A stretch of DNA of 64,000 nucleotides from Bacteroidota bacterium (lineage in GTDB: Bacteria; Bacteroidota; Bacteroidia; M30B66): contig JAIXYK010000008.1 of NCBI GenBank assembly GCA_027490225.1, positions 1-64,000 of the forward strand, given 5' to 3'. The position numbers and the translations under genes are program-made. Of the stretch, positions 1 to 7,751 are shown one piece after another. The notes under the pieces were generated by a model. The model was not told the DNA's origin. It was given only the letters and a program-made list of their open reading frames with translations, and searched no databases. Position 1 is the stretch's first letter; every line of letters starts with the position of its first letter.

Positions 1-132
1 AAAAACGGATTTACTTATGTGCTTTCTTATGCCCGTGGAGGCGGAATCTGGTACGCAGAATCCAAATTAGACATTACCGCTGATATGCTTAAAATTTTAA
101 ATGAGCAATATGCCAATAAAAAAACCGAATGA
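1..132 (+). CDS. OmpH/Skp-family periplasmic chaperone, C-terminal end only
   Basis: Reading frame 1 is open from the first base to a TGA at 130-132 and gives 43 residues; the start lies outside the window. The visible end reads YVLSYARGGGIWYAESKLDI and continues with a D-M-L-K-x-L-N-E-x-Y pattern. That resembles the C-terminus of Bacteroidota OmpH/Skp proteins, which typically have a GGG-I-x-(F/Y)-A segment followed by D-I-T and L-N-x-x-Y. Skp-type chaperones hold unfolded outer-membrane proteins in the periplasm. The assignment rests on this short tail only. The stop codon lies inside the stem of an inverted repeat that probably ends transcription. Confidence 0.6.
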   Translation, partial: KNGFTYVLSYARGGGIWYAESKLDITADMLKILNEQYANKKTE

Positions 133-148
133 TATTTTCATTCGGTTT
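122..148 (+). terminator. Stem-loop terminator overlapping the OmpH-like stop codon
   Basis: A perfect 11-bp inverted repeat, AAACCGAATGA at 122-132 and TCATTCGGTTT at 138-148, encloses a 5-nt loop. The right arm ends in TTT. It lies between the OmpH-like gene and the oppositely oriented tRNA, so it could serve both strands. Confidence 0.6.
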
Positions 149-153
149 AAAAT

Positions 154-238
154 TGGTGCCCAGAACAAGACTCGAACTTGCACAACTTGCGTCACTACCA
201 CCTCAAAGTAGCGTGTATACCAATTTCACCACCTGGGC
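154..238 (-). tRNA. tRNA-Leu (anticodon GAG)
   Basis: The minus strand gives an 85-nt class II tRNA. The acceptor arm GCCCAGG pairs with TCTGGGC with one G-T wobble, followed by discriminator A and an encoded CCA at 156-154. The D-arm region reads GTGGTGAAATTGGTATACAC. The anticodon arm CTACT-TTGAGGT-GGTAG places GAG at the anticodon. A long variable arm and a T-loop containing GTTCGAGTC follow. The overall form closely matches bacterial tRNA-Leu(GAG), which reads CUU/CUC codons. Confidence 0.95.
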
Positions 239-275
239 TCATTTTGGGCAAAAATAGCAAAAAATAGAATTCAAT

Positions 276-788
276 ATGCCAAGTATCGTTTTCTTATGTG
301 GAATGCCTGGCTGCGGAAAAACATCTACTGCAAAAAAAGTATCTAAACAGCTTCAATGGAAGTGTATAGACTTGGATAATTATATCTCTGAAATTACTTC
401 GAAATCGCCAAGTAAATGGATAGTGGAGCATGGGGAAGAAGCTTTCAGAAAGGTTGAATCTGAAACTTTGCAGCACTTGGTTTTTAATGAAAATACAATT
501 GTTTCTGTTGGTGGAGGTACACCATGTTTTTACAATAACTTGGATTGGATGCAACGACTTGGAACCTGCATTTACATAAATTTACCTGTTAAAGCTTTGT
601 GGAACCGTGTTGCCGCAAAAGGCTTTGAAACCAGACCATTGCTGGGCAATGAGCAAGAAGCCTTACAAAAGCTCACTGATTTATTTGAAATTAGAAAGCC
701 TTTTTATGAGCAAATTACCTGGAAAGAATCGGGCTTAAGTTTAGATGTGAAGTTGCTTGCCAAAAAAATTAAAGCATCATTTTATTAA
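276..788 (+). CDS. aroK: Shikimate kinase
   Basis: A 170-residue cytoplasmic kinase of normal family length. It phosphorylates the 3-OH of shikimate with ATP, the fifth step of the chorismate pathway. The Walker A loop GMPGCGKT is at residues 9-16. The shikimate-binding D-x-D (IDLDNY) is at 32-34, Arg58 in AFRKVE, the GGG substrate loop at 79-81, and the lid arginine in FETRPLL. The ATG at 276 directly precedes the expected hydrophobic first strand. It runs towards the DUF4143 ATPase gene, and the two stop regions overlap by four bases. It appears to be a single gene rather than part of an aro cluster. Confidence 0.93.
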   Translation: MPSIVFLCGMPGCGKTSTAKKVSKQLQWKCIDLDNYISEITSKSPSKWIVEHGEEAFRKVESETLQHLVFNENTIVSVGGGTPCFYNNLDWMQRLGTCIYINLPVKALWNRVAAKGFETRPLLGNEQEALQKLTDLFEIRKPFYEQITWKESGLSLDVKLLAKKIKASFY

Positions 789-2074
789 CCTAACAGTGCA
801 GAAATACTATATAAAGGTAGATTGGTCATCCAAGTTTCTTTTCTAAATGAACTCATGGAGGTTCTTACAACAGTTTTAGGTGCATATTTTTCGAAATACA
901 CTTTTAAACTTTTCGATTTTAGGTTTTCTTCAGCTTTTACTTCTACCGGAATTATTTCATTTTGATATTGCAATAAAAAGTCTACTTCAGCAGTTGCGTT
1001 TTCGGCCGTCCAATAAAATAAATCTGTTTGTGCAATTAACTGCTGACAAACATATTGCTCTGTTGAAGCTCCTTTGAATTCAGTAAGAATGGTATTTTTT
1101 TCAAGAAGTATTTTAGCATCTATTTTCCCCATTGCATTCAATAAACCTATGTCGAGGAGATATAATTTAAAGGAATCAAATTCGGCATAAGCACTTAAGG
1201 GAATTGTTGGTTTTTTGACGTTGGTAACTTTCAAAACTAAACCTGCGTCTTGTAACCAGTTGATGGCATTTTCAAAATCTTTTGCTCTTGCGCCATGTTT
1301 GACTTGACCGTAAATAAACTTTCTGTTTTCTTTTGCCAATTGACTAATAATTGACCGCCAAACCAATCTGATCTTTGGAACTACTTCGTTCGGAGCATAT
1401 TTTGCAAAATCATTCTCATATCCAATTAGTAATTTTTCTTGAAGGTTTCTAACTTCTTGCAGGTTTTTTGTTTCGATATACGTGGAAACCACTTCGGGCA
1501 TTCCTCCAATAAAATAATATAGTCTTAGTTGTTCTACTAATTTATCGTGAAAAGAATGAAGTACTTCCCAGTTTTTATTTTTTAGCTGTTCTGCAATTTT
1601 TTGTTCGTTGTTATTTTCAAGAAATTCCAGGAAACTCAAGGGATATAGTTTTAGGAAATCTACTTTTCCAACAGGGAAAGAATTGTTTTTTTGAATAGAA
1701 ACTCCCAATAATGAACCTGCAGCAACGATATAATATTCTGGATTTTGTTCGAAGAAGTATTTTAGCGCTGTAAGTCCTTTTTCTGCTTCTTGAATTTCAT
1801 CGAAAATGAGTAAGGTGTCTTTTGCATTAATTGTTTGATTGGTTTCAATTTCTATTACAGAGATAATTCTTTGGATATTGAAATCAGCTGCAAATAAGTT
1901 TTTTAATCTTTCACTGCTTTCAAAATTTAAATACACAGTTTGTTTAAATGCTATTCTCCCAAATTCCTTTAATATCCATGTTTTGCCAACTTGTCGAGCA
2001 CCTTGTAAAATGAGTGGTTTTCGGTTTTTACCGTTTTTCCAATGGATTAATTGGTCTACAAGAATTCTTTTCAT
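785..2074 (-). CDS. AAA_14/DUF4143 family ATPase
   Basis: A 429-residue ATPase of the two-domain AAA_14 plus DUF4143 family. Walker A GARQVGKT is at residues 25-32 and Walker B LLIFDEIQEA near 88-97. The C-terminal part has the DUF4143 pattern, with a nuclease-like Y-W-x-x-x-x-A-E-V-D-F-L and I-P-V-E-V-K segment. Family members are common, often present in several copies, and have no agreed function; some are discussed as DNA-associated or stress-related ATPases. It is a lone gene between aroK and a phosphoribosyltransferase, and its end overlaps aroK. Its promoter region holds four evenly spaced 25-bp repeats, which suggests autoregulation. A second, only distantly similar member lies at 41244-42431. 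Confidence 0.88.
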   Translation of the reverse strand: MKRILVDQLIHWKNGKNRKPLILQGARQVGKTWILKEFGRIAFKQTVYLNFESSERLKNLFAADFNIQRIISVIEIETNQTINAKDTLLIFDEIQEAEKGLTALKYFFEQNPEYYIVAAGSLLGVSIQKNNSFPVGKVDFLKLYPLSFLEFLENNNEQKIAEQLKNKNWEVLHSFHDKLVEQLRLYYFIGGMPEVVSTYIETKNLQEVRNLQEKLLIGYENDFAKYAPNEVVPKIRLVWRSIISQLAKENRKFIYGQVKHGARAKDFENAINWLQDAGLVLKVTNVKKPTIPLSAYAEFDSFKLYLLDIGLLNAMGKIDAKILLEKNTILTEFKGASTEQYVCQQLIAQTDLFYWTAENATAEVDFLLQYQNEIIPVEVKAEENLKSKSLKVYFEKYAPKTVVRTSMSSFRKETWMTNLPLYSISALLG

Positions 2075-2100
2075 GGAGCTGACTTTCTTATTTTAAGTTG

Positions 2101-2108
2101 CAAATATA
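2101..2108 (-). promoter_or_regulatory. Bacteroidota -7 box for the DUF4143 ATPase gene
   Basis: On the minus strand this reads TATATTTG, a match to the TAnnTTTG consensus, 26 nt before the ATG at 2074. Its upstream edge touches the first of four direct repeats. Confidence 0.55.
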
Positions 2109-2228
2109 CATAAATTCAAACGAATAAATGTTAATTACAACATAAATTCAAATGAATAAATGTTATGATTAACATAAAATCAAATGAATAAATGCGGATG
2201 TTAACATAAATTCAAATGAATAAATGTT
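2108..2228. repeat. Four phased 25-bp direct repeats, 32-bp period, in a promoter
   Basis: Copies begin at 2108, 2140, 2172 and 2204, exactly 32 bp apart. The shared unit is ACATAAATTC-AAAT-GAATAAATGTT with one to three changes per copy, separated by seven unrelated bases. Each unit is itself an imperfect palindrome: ACATaaATTC is opposed to GAATaaATGT. A 32-bp period is close to three helical turns, so all copies would face the same side of the DNA. The array sits just upstream of the -7 box of the DUF4143 ATPase gene, where a repressor or activator would bind. Confidence 0.85.
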
Positions 2229-2288
2229 GTATAATTCAAATTTAAAGGTCGAATAAAATGCAAACAAGGCAAAGGCGCGCCCTAGAAT

Positions 2289-2783
2289 TTAACTTAATGT
2301 TACACTTACAACTGTATCTTGAACTGTTACTGTAACGTGTTCTTTAAGGGTAGTGCTGAGCGAAAGTCCAACGTAATCTGCACGTACAGGGAAAAGGTTG
2401 TGCAACCTGTCAACTAAAACGCAGGTTTGAATAGCATAAACAGGGAACTTTAAAAAATATTGCACCGCATAAATCATGGTGCGACCAGAATTTTGAACAT
2501 CGTCAACGAGTATTACGGTACTATTGAGCAACTTTTCTTCGGCAATGGAGCAAACTACAGGTTCAGTTAGCGGATCAGGTTTATTGACTTTGATAGAAAA
2601 AATTTCTACTTCGCTATCATTTTGATGAAGTATCTTAGCAATAATATGCGCTAACTGCAAACCACTTTCGGCAATACCAACCAATATAATTTTATCGTGA
2701 CCAAAGGTTTTCTCTTTGATTTCGAGTGCAATACGTTGCAACTTTTGGTTTACTTGGGTCGGAGAAAGTAGTAGCGTGCTCAT
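2289..2783 (-). CDS. PyrR-like phosphoribosyltransferase
   Basis: A 164-residue type I phosphoribosyltransferase. The PRPP loop VILVDDVQNSGRT is clear, and the later LVDRLHNLFPVRADYVGLSL resembles the C-terminal part of PyrR (VDR-x-H-x-x-x-P-x-R-A-D-Y-V-G). PyrR proteins regulate pyrimidine genes and may have uracil phosphoribosyltransferase activity; which role applies here cannot be read from the sequence. I chose the second ATG (2783, MSTLLLSPTQV), because it aligns with the usual PyrR start, over the upstream one at 2807. It is divergent from the secreted protein gene at 2852. No other pyr genes are nearby. Confidence 0.8.
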   Translation of the reverse strand: MSTLLLSPTQVNQKLQRIALEIKEKTFGHDKIILVGIAESGLQLAHIIAKILHQNDSEVEIFSIKVNKPDPLTEPVVCSIAEEKLLNSTVILVDDVQNSGRTMIYAVQYFLKFPVYAIQTCVLVDRLHNLFPVRADYVGLSLSTTLKEHVTVTVQDTVVSVTLS

Positions 2784-2826
2784 AATTTGATAATGCCGAA
2801 AGTACAAACTCTTTGGAAACTACGTT

Positions 2827-2834
2827 TACCTTTG
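2827..2834 (+). promoter_or_regulatory. -7 box for the secreted protein gene
   Basis: TACCTTTG matches TAnnTTTG exactly. Its position means that the in-frame TTG at 2813 would lie upstream of the transcript, which favours the TTG at 2852 as the translation start. Confidence 0.5.
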
Positions 2835-2851
2835 CAAAAACCTTTGAGATT

Positions 2852-3553
2852 TTGTTTTTCAAAAAACTAATATTTTTAATCTTACTGAATGCGCTGTGTT
2901 TAGTTTTAAATGCACAGGATCAGGTGTTTTTGAGAAGCGATGAAGGAATGCTCGATTGCTACATTATCAATATTAATGATACAGTAATAGTTTTTAGAAC
3001 ATTAGACCCAAGTGACACAACAGAATATGAAATTCCTATTCGCGATACTTATGGTTATGTTTTGGAAGATGGTAATAAACACAAGCAATTAGCATCAAAG
3101 GAGCAAGAATATTATATAAAAAGTTGGAATGAGAAAAAAAGAAGGCAGGTTATTTTGAAGGAAGAAAAAGGAATTTACTTTAGAATGAAATCGGACACTT
3201 CTTTGTTTCCTCGGCGTGGTAAAATAGTGCAACTGCATCCTGATACTGTTTGGATAGAACAAAAGAAAAAAGGGAAACTAGAAAGGAATCCATACTTGTT
3301 CGCTAATTTTGAAATGCTAGGTTACACAACATTTTGGACAGAATTGGCAACGTTGATAGTAATTCCAACTTCTACAGTAAAAGAAGGAAGTTTGCAGTTT
3401 TACCGTAAAATGCACTTAAGCAAAGGCTGGAAATGGAAAATAGAAGAGGTGAACGAGGCGATAGATGAAAAGAAGATTAAACGAAGGTATAGGCCTGGGA
3501 AATCTTTTAAACTTCCAAAGTCAGTAAAAAAGAAATCGCGAAATAGAGGTTAA
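2852..3553 (+). CDS. Unknown secreted protein with signal peptide
   Basis: I do not recognise this protein. With the TTG at 2852 as start it has 233 residues, beginning MFFKKLIFLILLNALCLVLN followed by A-Q, a clear signal peptide with a signal peptidase I-like site. A longer frame begins at TTG 2813. No in-frame ATG precedes the signal peptide. The mature part has two similar beta-rich stretches (D-C-Y-I-I-N-I-N-D-T-V-I and V-Q-L-H-P-D-T-V-W-I) and a very basic tail ending KKKSRNRG. It could be a periplasmic or surface protein. Its stop overlaps that of the convergent FAD oxidase gene by four bases. Confidence 0.6.
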   Translation: MFFKKLIFLILLNALCLVLNAQDQVFLRSDEGMLDCYIININDTVIVFRTLDPSDTTEYEIPIRDTYGYVLEDGNKHKQLASKEQEYYIKSWNEKKRRQVILKEEKGIYFRMKSDTSLFPRRGKIVQLHPDTVWIEQKKKGKLERNPYLFANFEMLGYTTFWTELATLIVIPTSTVKEGSLQFYRKMHLSKGWKWKIEEVNEAIDEKKIKRRYRPGKSFKLPKSVKKKSRNRG

Positions 3554-4974
3554 TTGACTTTTTCTTGTTTAGTAAAAATCTTCCCCGGATTCAGTATTCC
3601 ATTAGGGTCGAAGGCATGTTTAATTCCCCGCATTAAATTGAGCTGCACTTCAGAAAAAGCAATGTCCATGTAAGGTTGTTGTACCAAGCCAATACCATGT
3701 TCTCCGCTTAATGTGCCGCCTAAACTTACAACTAATTCAAAGATTTCCCGAATTCCTTTGCTCACATCGCGTTTCCAAACTTCTTCTGAAAGGTCTCCTT
3801 TTATAATGTTTACGTGCAGGTTCCCGTCGCCAGCATGCCCATAACAAACTGATTTAAAGCCATATTTATTCCCAATTTCTTTTACGCCCGCCAGCAGTTG
3901 AGGTAAGGATGCGCGCGGCACTACTGTATCTTCTTCTTTATAAACAGAGTTAGATTTTACAGCTTCAGCTACACTTCTGCGCAATCTCCATAAATCTGTT
4001 TTCTGTGCATCAGATTCTGCAAAAAGCACTTCGCCACATTCAAAATTTTCTACAACAGCAAGTACTTTTTCGAGTTCTTGCATAATGTATTCTTCATCAT
4101 TACCGTCTACTTCAACTAATAAATGCGCTTTGTCATTTTCGCCAATTTGTATGTTGATGTCGCTGCGAAATTTTAATGTCCAGTCGATGGCATCGCGTTC
4201 CATAAATTCTAAGGCTGAGGGAATAATTCCGGCTCTGAATATTGCAGATACTGCTTCACAAGCTTTTTGAGCCGATGCAAATGGAATTAAAATAACCTTG
4301 TTTAATCTTGGATAAGGCAACAATTTAAAAACTACTTTGGTAATTATTCCCAATGTACCTTCACTGCCCACCATGAGTTGTGTGATGTTATAACCAGTGG
4401 AGTTTTTAAGCACTTTAGCGCCAGTTTGAATAATGTCTCCCGAAGGCAACACCATTTCTAAATCGAGCACATAATCTCGTGTTACCCCATATTTTACAGC
4501 ACGAGGACCACCTGAACAATGCGCTAAATTGCCGCCAATAAAACAAGTGCCACGTGAAGAAGGGTCAGGAGGATAAAAAAGTCCTTCTGCAATTACTGCT
4601 TCCTGGAAAACTTGAGTTATTACGCCAGGTTCAACTGTTGCTTGCAGGTTTTGCTTATCGATTTCTATAATTTTATTGAACCTGTCCATCGCTATAACCA
4701 ATCCGCCATAAACTGGCAAAGCTCCTCCACTCAATCCTGTTCCGCCCCCTCGCGTAGTAACTGGAATATGGTTTTCATTACAATATTTTAATAAATAACT
4801 AATTTGATGTGCCGTGTCTGGTCGAACAACTACTTCGGGGAAATATTTTAAATCTTCAGTTTCATCATGAGCATAAGTATTGATGCTTTCTTCGTCTTGT
4901 AAAACATACTTTTCTTCTACAATGGTTTTAAAGTAAGCAATTGCTTCGTTGGTAATGCGTTGAAAGGATATCAT
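3550..4974 (-). CDS. FAD-linked oxidase, GlcD / D-lactate dehydrogenase type
   Basis: A 474-residue flavoprotein of the vanillyl-alcohol oxidase superfamily. The FAD_binding_4 domain covers about residues 45-185, with the hallmark TTRGGGTGLSGGA and the later PDPSSRGTCFIGGNLAHCSG. The C-terminal FAD-oxidase domain contains CYGHAGDGNLHVN and SGEHGIGLVQQPYM and ends DPNGILNPGKIF. Relatives oxidise glycolate (GlcD), D-lactate or D-2-hydroxyglutarate and pass electrons to quinone or cytochrome. No GlcE/GlcF partner is adjacent, so a single-subunit D-lactate or 2-hydroxyacid dehydrogenase is more likely, but the substrate is not determined. Confidence 0.88.
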   Translation of the reverse strand: MISFQRITNEAIAYFKTIVEEKYVLQDEESINTYAHDETEDLKYFPEVVVRPDTAHQISYLLKYCNENHIPVTTRGGGTGLSGGALPVYGGLVIAMDRFNKIIEIDKQNLQATVEPGVITQVFQEAVIAEGLFYPPDPSSRGTCFIGGNLAHCSGGPRAVKYGVTRDYVLDLEMVLPSGDIIQTGAKVLKNSTGYNITQLMVGSEGTLGIITKVVFKLLPYPRLNKVILIPFASAQKACEAVSAIFRAGIIPSALEFMERDAIDWTLKFRSDINIQIGENDKAHLLVEVDGNDEEYIMQELEKVLAVVENFECGEVLFAESDAQKTDLWRLRRSVAEAVKSNSVYKEEDTVVPRASLPQLLAGVKEIGNKYGFKSVCYGHAGDGNLHVNIIKGDLSEEVWKRDVSKGIREIFELVVSLGGTLSGEHGIGLVQQPYMDIAFSEVQLNLMRGIKHAFDPNGILNPGKIFTKQEKVN

Positions 4975-5098
4975 ATGGCAAAATTATGTTATTAAGATAA
5001 TACTGTAAATAATGTTTAATCTAGTTGTGAACTACATTTTTTAACAAATCACATTAAACAAAAAGAATCCTATTACTTTAGCCCCTCAAAATTTATCT

Positions 5099-7279
5099 AT
5101 GAAAACCATTTTTGCGTTTATTTCATTTGTTCTGTTTATTCAAAGTTCATATTCTCAGGGAACTAAAGAACTAACCTTGAAAGAGATTTGGGCCAGCCCA
5201 ACATTCAGACCTGAATATATTTTTGGAATTGCATCCATGAAAGATGGTATTCATTACAGCACATTGAGCACTAATGAAGGTGGTTTGAAAATCGAGAAAC
5301 ATGGATACGCAACATCTCAAAAAGTTGCCGATATATTAGTTGCAAGTGAGGTTAAATTACCAAATGGAGCTACTTTAGAATTTGATGATTATGTTTTCAA
5401 TGAAGATGAAACTATGATTTTAGTTGCCACAGAATCAGAACCAATTTACAGGTATTCAACAAGGAGCAGATATGTAGTTATAGATTTAAAATCAAAAAAA
5501 GCAACTTATTTAAGTGCAGGAAAACAACAGTATGCTGGATTTTCTCCAAATGGAAAACATGTTGCATTCGTGAAAGAGAATAATTTGTTTATCAAAGATT
5601 TAAGCAGCGAAAAGGAAACACAAGTTACAACTGATGGACTAAGTAATAACATTATAAACGGAGCCAGCGATTGGGTTTACGAAGAAGAATTTGCTTTGAA
5701 AGAAGCATTCTTTTGGTCGCCAGATAACTCAAAAGTCGCTTTTTTACGTTTTGATGAAAGCAAAGTAAAAGAATTCAGCATGAACACTTATGGAGAATTG
5801 TATCCTGGAGTTTATAAGTTTAAATATCCCAAAGCAGGAGAAGATAATTCTTCAGTCTCTTTAAAAGTGTATGATTTGCCTACTAATAAAACTATTACCA
5901 TGGAAGTAGGAAATGATATGAATCAGTATTTACCACGCGTTAAATGGACATATTCTGGTGCTGAACTTTCTGTAGTAAGATTGAACAGACACCAAAACCA
6001 CTTAGAACTTCTTTTGTGCAATCCGTTAAATGGTGAAGTTAAAACATTATTAGAGGAGAAATGCGAAACTTATATTGATATAAACGATAACCTTACTTTT
6101 TTAAAAGACGGAAAACGTTTCATTTGGTCAAGTGAATTAGGTGGCTTCAATCATTTGTATTTGTATGGAATGGATGGAAAAAAAATTAATGCCATTTCAA
6201 GTGGAAATATGGATGTAACTGAATTTTATGGGGTTGATGAAAAGAAAGGATTGGTTTATTTTCAAAGTGCAGCTCCAACACCGATGGATAGAAGCATTTA
6301 TGTAAGTAATTTGAATGGAAAAAGTCAGAAAGTTTTAATCAAAGGAACAGGACATCATGCTCCCGAATTCAGTAAAACATTCGATTATTTTGTATTAAGT
6401 AAAAGCTCAGCAAATACACCAGTAAGTTTTGAAATGTATGGTGGCGATGGTAAGCTTATAAGAACATTGGAATCTAATGAAAAACTCAAATCAACCTTAA
6501 GCGGATATGCTACAGCACCAAAAGAATTCTTCAATTTTACTACCAGCGCTCAAATCGTATTAAATGGTTGGATGATTAAACCCCCAAATTTTGATGCTAA
6601 AAAGAAGTATCCGGTTTTTATGACTGTTTATGGAGGACCGGGTCATAACACTGTTGAAAATCAATGGGAAGGTGCAAATTATCTTTGGTACCAAATGCTG
6701 GCACAAAAAGGATACATAGTTGTTTCTGTAGATAACAGAGGTACTCAATATAGGGGTGAAGCTTTTAAGAAATCTACTTACAAACAACTTGGTAAATTAG
6801 AAACCGAAGACCAAATTGAAGCAGCAAAATACTTGGCAGGCTTAACTTATGTAGATGGAAGTAGAATTGGCATTCAAGGCTGGAGTTATGGTGGATATAT
6901 GTCGAGTTTATGCATAACGAAAGGTGCTGATTTATTTAAAATGGCAATTGCAGTTGCGCCAGTTACAAATTGGAGATACTATGACAATATTTATACAGAA
7001 CGCTTTATGCAAACTCCTAAAGAAAACGCATCAGGTTATGACGAAAATTCTCCTATAAATCATGTTGCAAGATTAAAAGGGAAATATTTGCTGATTCATG
7101 GAACTGCTGATGATAACGTTCATTTTCAAAATTCAGCAGAGATGGTTACTGCATTAGTTAAAGCAAATAAGCAATTCGATGTTTTTTATTATCCAGATAA
7201 AAATCATGGAATATATGGAGGGAATACGAGATTGCATTTATATACTTTAATGACTGATTATATTCTTAAAAATCTGTAA
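5099..7279 (+). CDS. Secreted dipeptidyl peptidase IV (S9B serine peptidase)
   Basis: A 726-residue exopeptidase that removes X-Pro or X-Ala dipeptides from peptide N-termini. A signal peptide (MKTIFAFISFVLFIQSSYSQ) sends it to the periplasm or surface. Residues about 100-450 form the DPPIV N-terminal beta-propeller, including DWVYEEEF, which carries the paired glutamates that hold the substrate amino terminus. The alpha/beta hydrolase domain holds the triad: Ser596 in GWSYGGYMS, Asp671 or 672 in GTADDNVHF and His703 in DKNHGIYGG. Length and motif order are normal. A box TACTTTAG at 5074-5081 is a plausible -7 element. Functionally it would supply dipeptides to the POT symporters at 15.4-20.2 kb. 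Confidence 0.95.
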   Translation: MKTIFAFISFVLFIQSSYSQGTKELTLKEIWASPTFRPEYIFGIASMKDGIHYSTLSTNEGGLKIEKHGYATSQKVADILVASEVKLPNGATLEFDDYVFNEDETMILVATESEPIYRYSTRSRYVVIDLKSKKATYLSAGKQQYAGFSPNGKHVAFVKENNLFIKDLSSEKETQVTTDGLSNNIINGASDWVYEEEFALKEAFFWSPDNSKVAFLRFDESKVKEFSMNTYGELYPGVYKFKYPKAGEDNSSVSLKVYDLPTNKTITMEVGNDMNQYLPRVKWTYSGAELSVVRLNRHQNHLELLLCNPLNGEVKTLLEEKCETYIDINDNLTFLKDGKRFIWSSELGGFNHLYLYGMDGKKINAISSGNMDVTEFYGVDEKKGLVYFQSAAPTPMDRSIYVSNLNGKSQKVLIKGTGHHAPEFSKTFDYFVLSKSSANTPVSFEMYGGDGKLIRTLESNEKLKSTLSGYATAPKEFFNFTTSAQIVLNGWMIKPPNFDAKKKYPVFMTVYGGPGHNTVENQWEGANYLWYQMLAQKGYIVVSVDNRGTQYRGEAFKKSTYKQLGKLETEDQIEAAKYLAGLTYVDGSRIGIQGWSYGGYMSSLCITKGADLFKMAIAVAPVTNWRYYDNIYTERFMQTPKENASGYDENSPINHVARLKGKYLLIHGTADDNVHFQNSAEMVTALVKANKQFDVFYYPDKNHGIYGGNTRLHLYTLMTDYILKNL

Positions 7280-7334
7280 ATCAAAACTGTGACTTTTTGA
7301 TTGATTGTGTTAATTGTATTTTGAGAAATTTTAT

Positions 7335-7342
7335 TAGCTTTG
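7335..7342 (+). promoter_or_regulatory. -7 box for the small secreted protein / CUB protein pair
   Basis: TAGCTTTG matches TAnnTTTG. It lies 21 nt before the ATG at 7363 and is the only strong promoter candidate for both this gene and the coupled giant gene. Confidence 0.55.
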
Positions 7343-7362
7343 TGGATTGTAAAAAATCCATC

Positions 7363-7746
7363 ATGAAAATACTTCTTTCAATTTTCTGTTTTTGCATTGC
7401 TATTCAGTTAAATGCACAACAAAATAACCTTTCAGAAATTGATCCTCGGATTAAACTTCATTACTCAGAAGCTCAATTAGCATCAATGGATGCTGTAAAG
7501 TTGGCTCAAGTAAAGTTTATTTATACGCAATCATATAAGATTAATCAAGACAAGCCTTGTCCTGAATGTCCAGCAATTGACCATAGTAAAATTGATGTTT
7601 CAACTATGAAGAGAAATGCAAAAACAACAGCAAGGTTTTACCAAACTGTTCCAGGACATCCAATAGATTTGATGTCTTATGAGCAGTTAGATGCAGAGCT
7701 GCTAAGGATTTCACAAGAATTATCTACTAACAACAATCAACATTAA
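7363..7746 (+). CDS. Small secreted protein coupled to the CUB-repeat gene
   Basis: I do not recognise a family. The ATG at 7363, after the promoter box, gives 127 residues: a signal peptide (MKILLSIFCFCIAIQLNA), then a mature part with a C-P-E-C-P pair of cysteines and a helical, polar C-terminus. An upstream in-frame ATG at 7297 lies before the -7 box and is unlikely. Its TAA (7744-7746) shares its last base with the first possible ATG of the giant CUB protein gene, which suggests translational coupling. It may be a partner or accessory for that protein; this is inference from position. Confidence 0.7.
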   Translation: MKILLSIFCFCIAIQLNAQQNNLSEIDPRIKLHYSEAQLASMDAVKLAQVKFIYTQSYKINQDKPCPECPAIDHSKIDVSTMKRNAKTTARFYQTVPGHPIDLMSYEQLDAELLRISQELSTNNNQH

Positions 7747-7751
7747 TGATA

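Noticed and set aside
2108-2228. CRISPR-like array
   Set aside because: The repeats are evenly spaced but the spacers are only seven bases, and no cas gene is near. They fit a promoter operator array instead.
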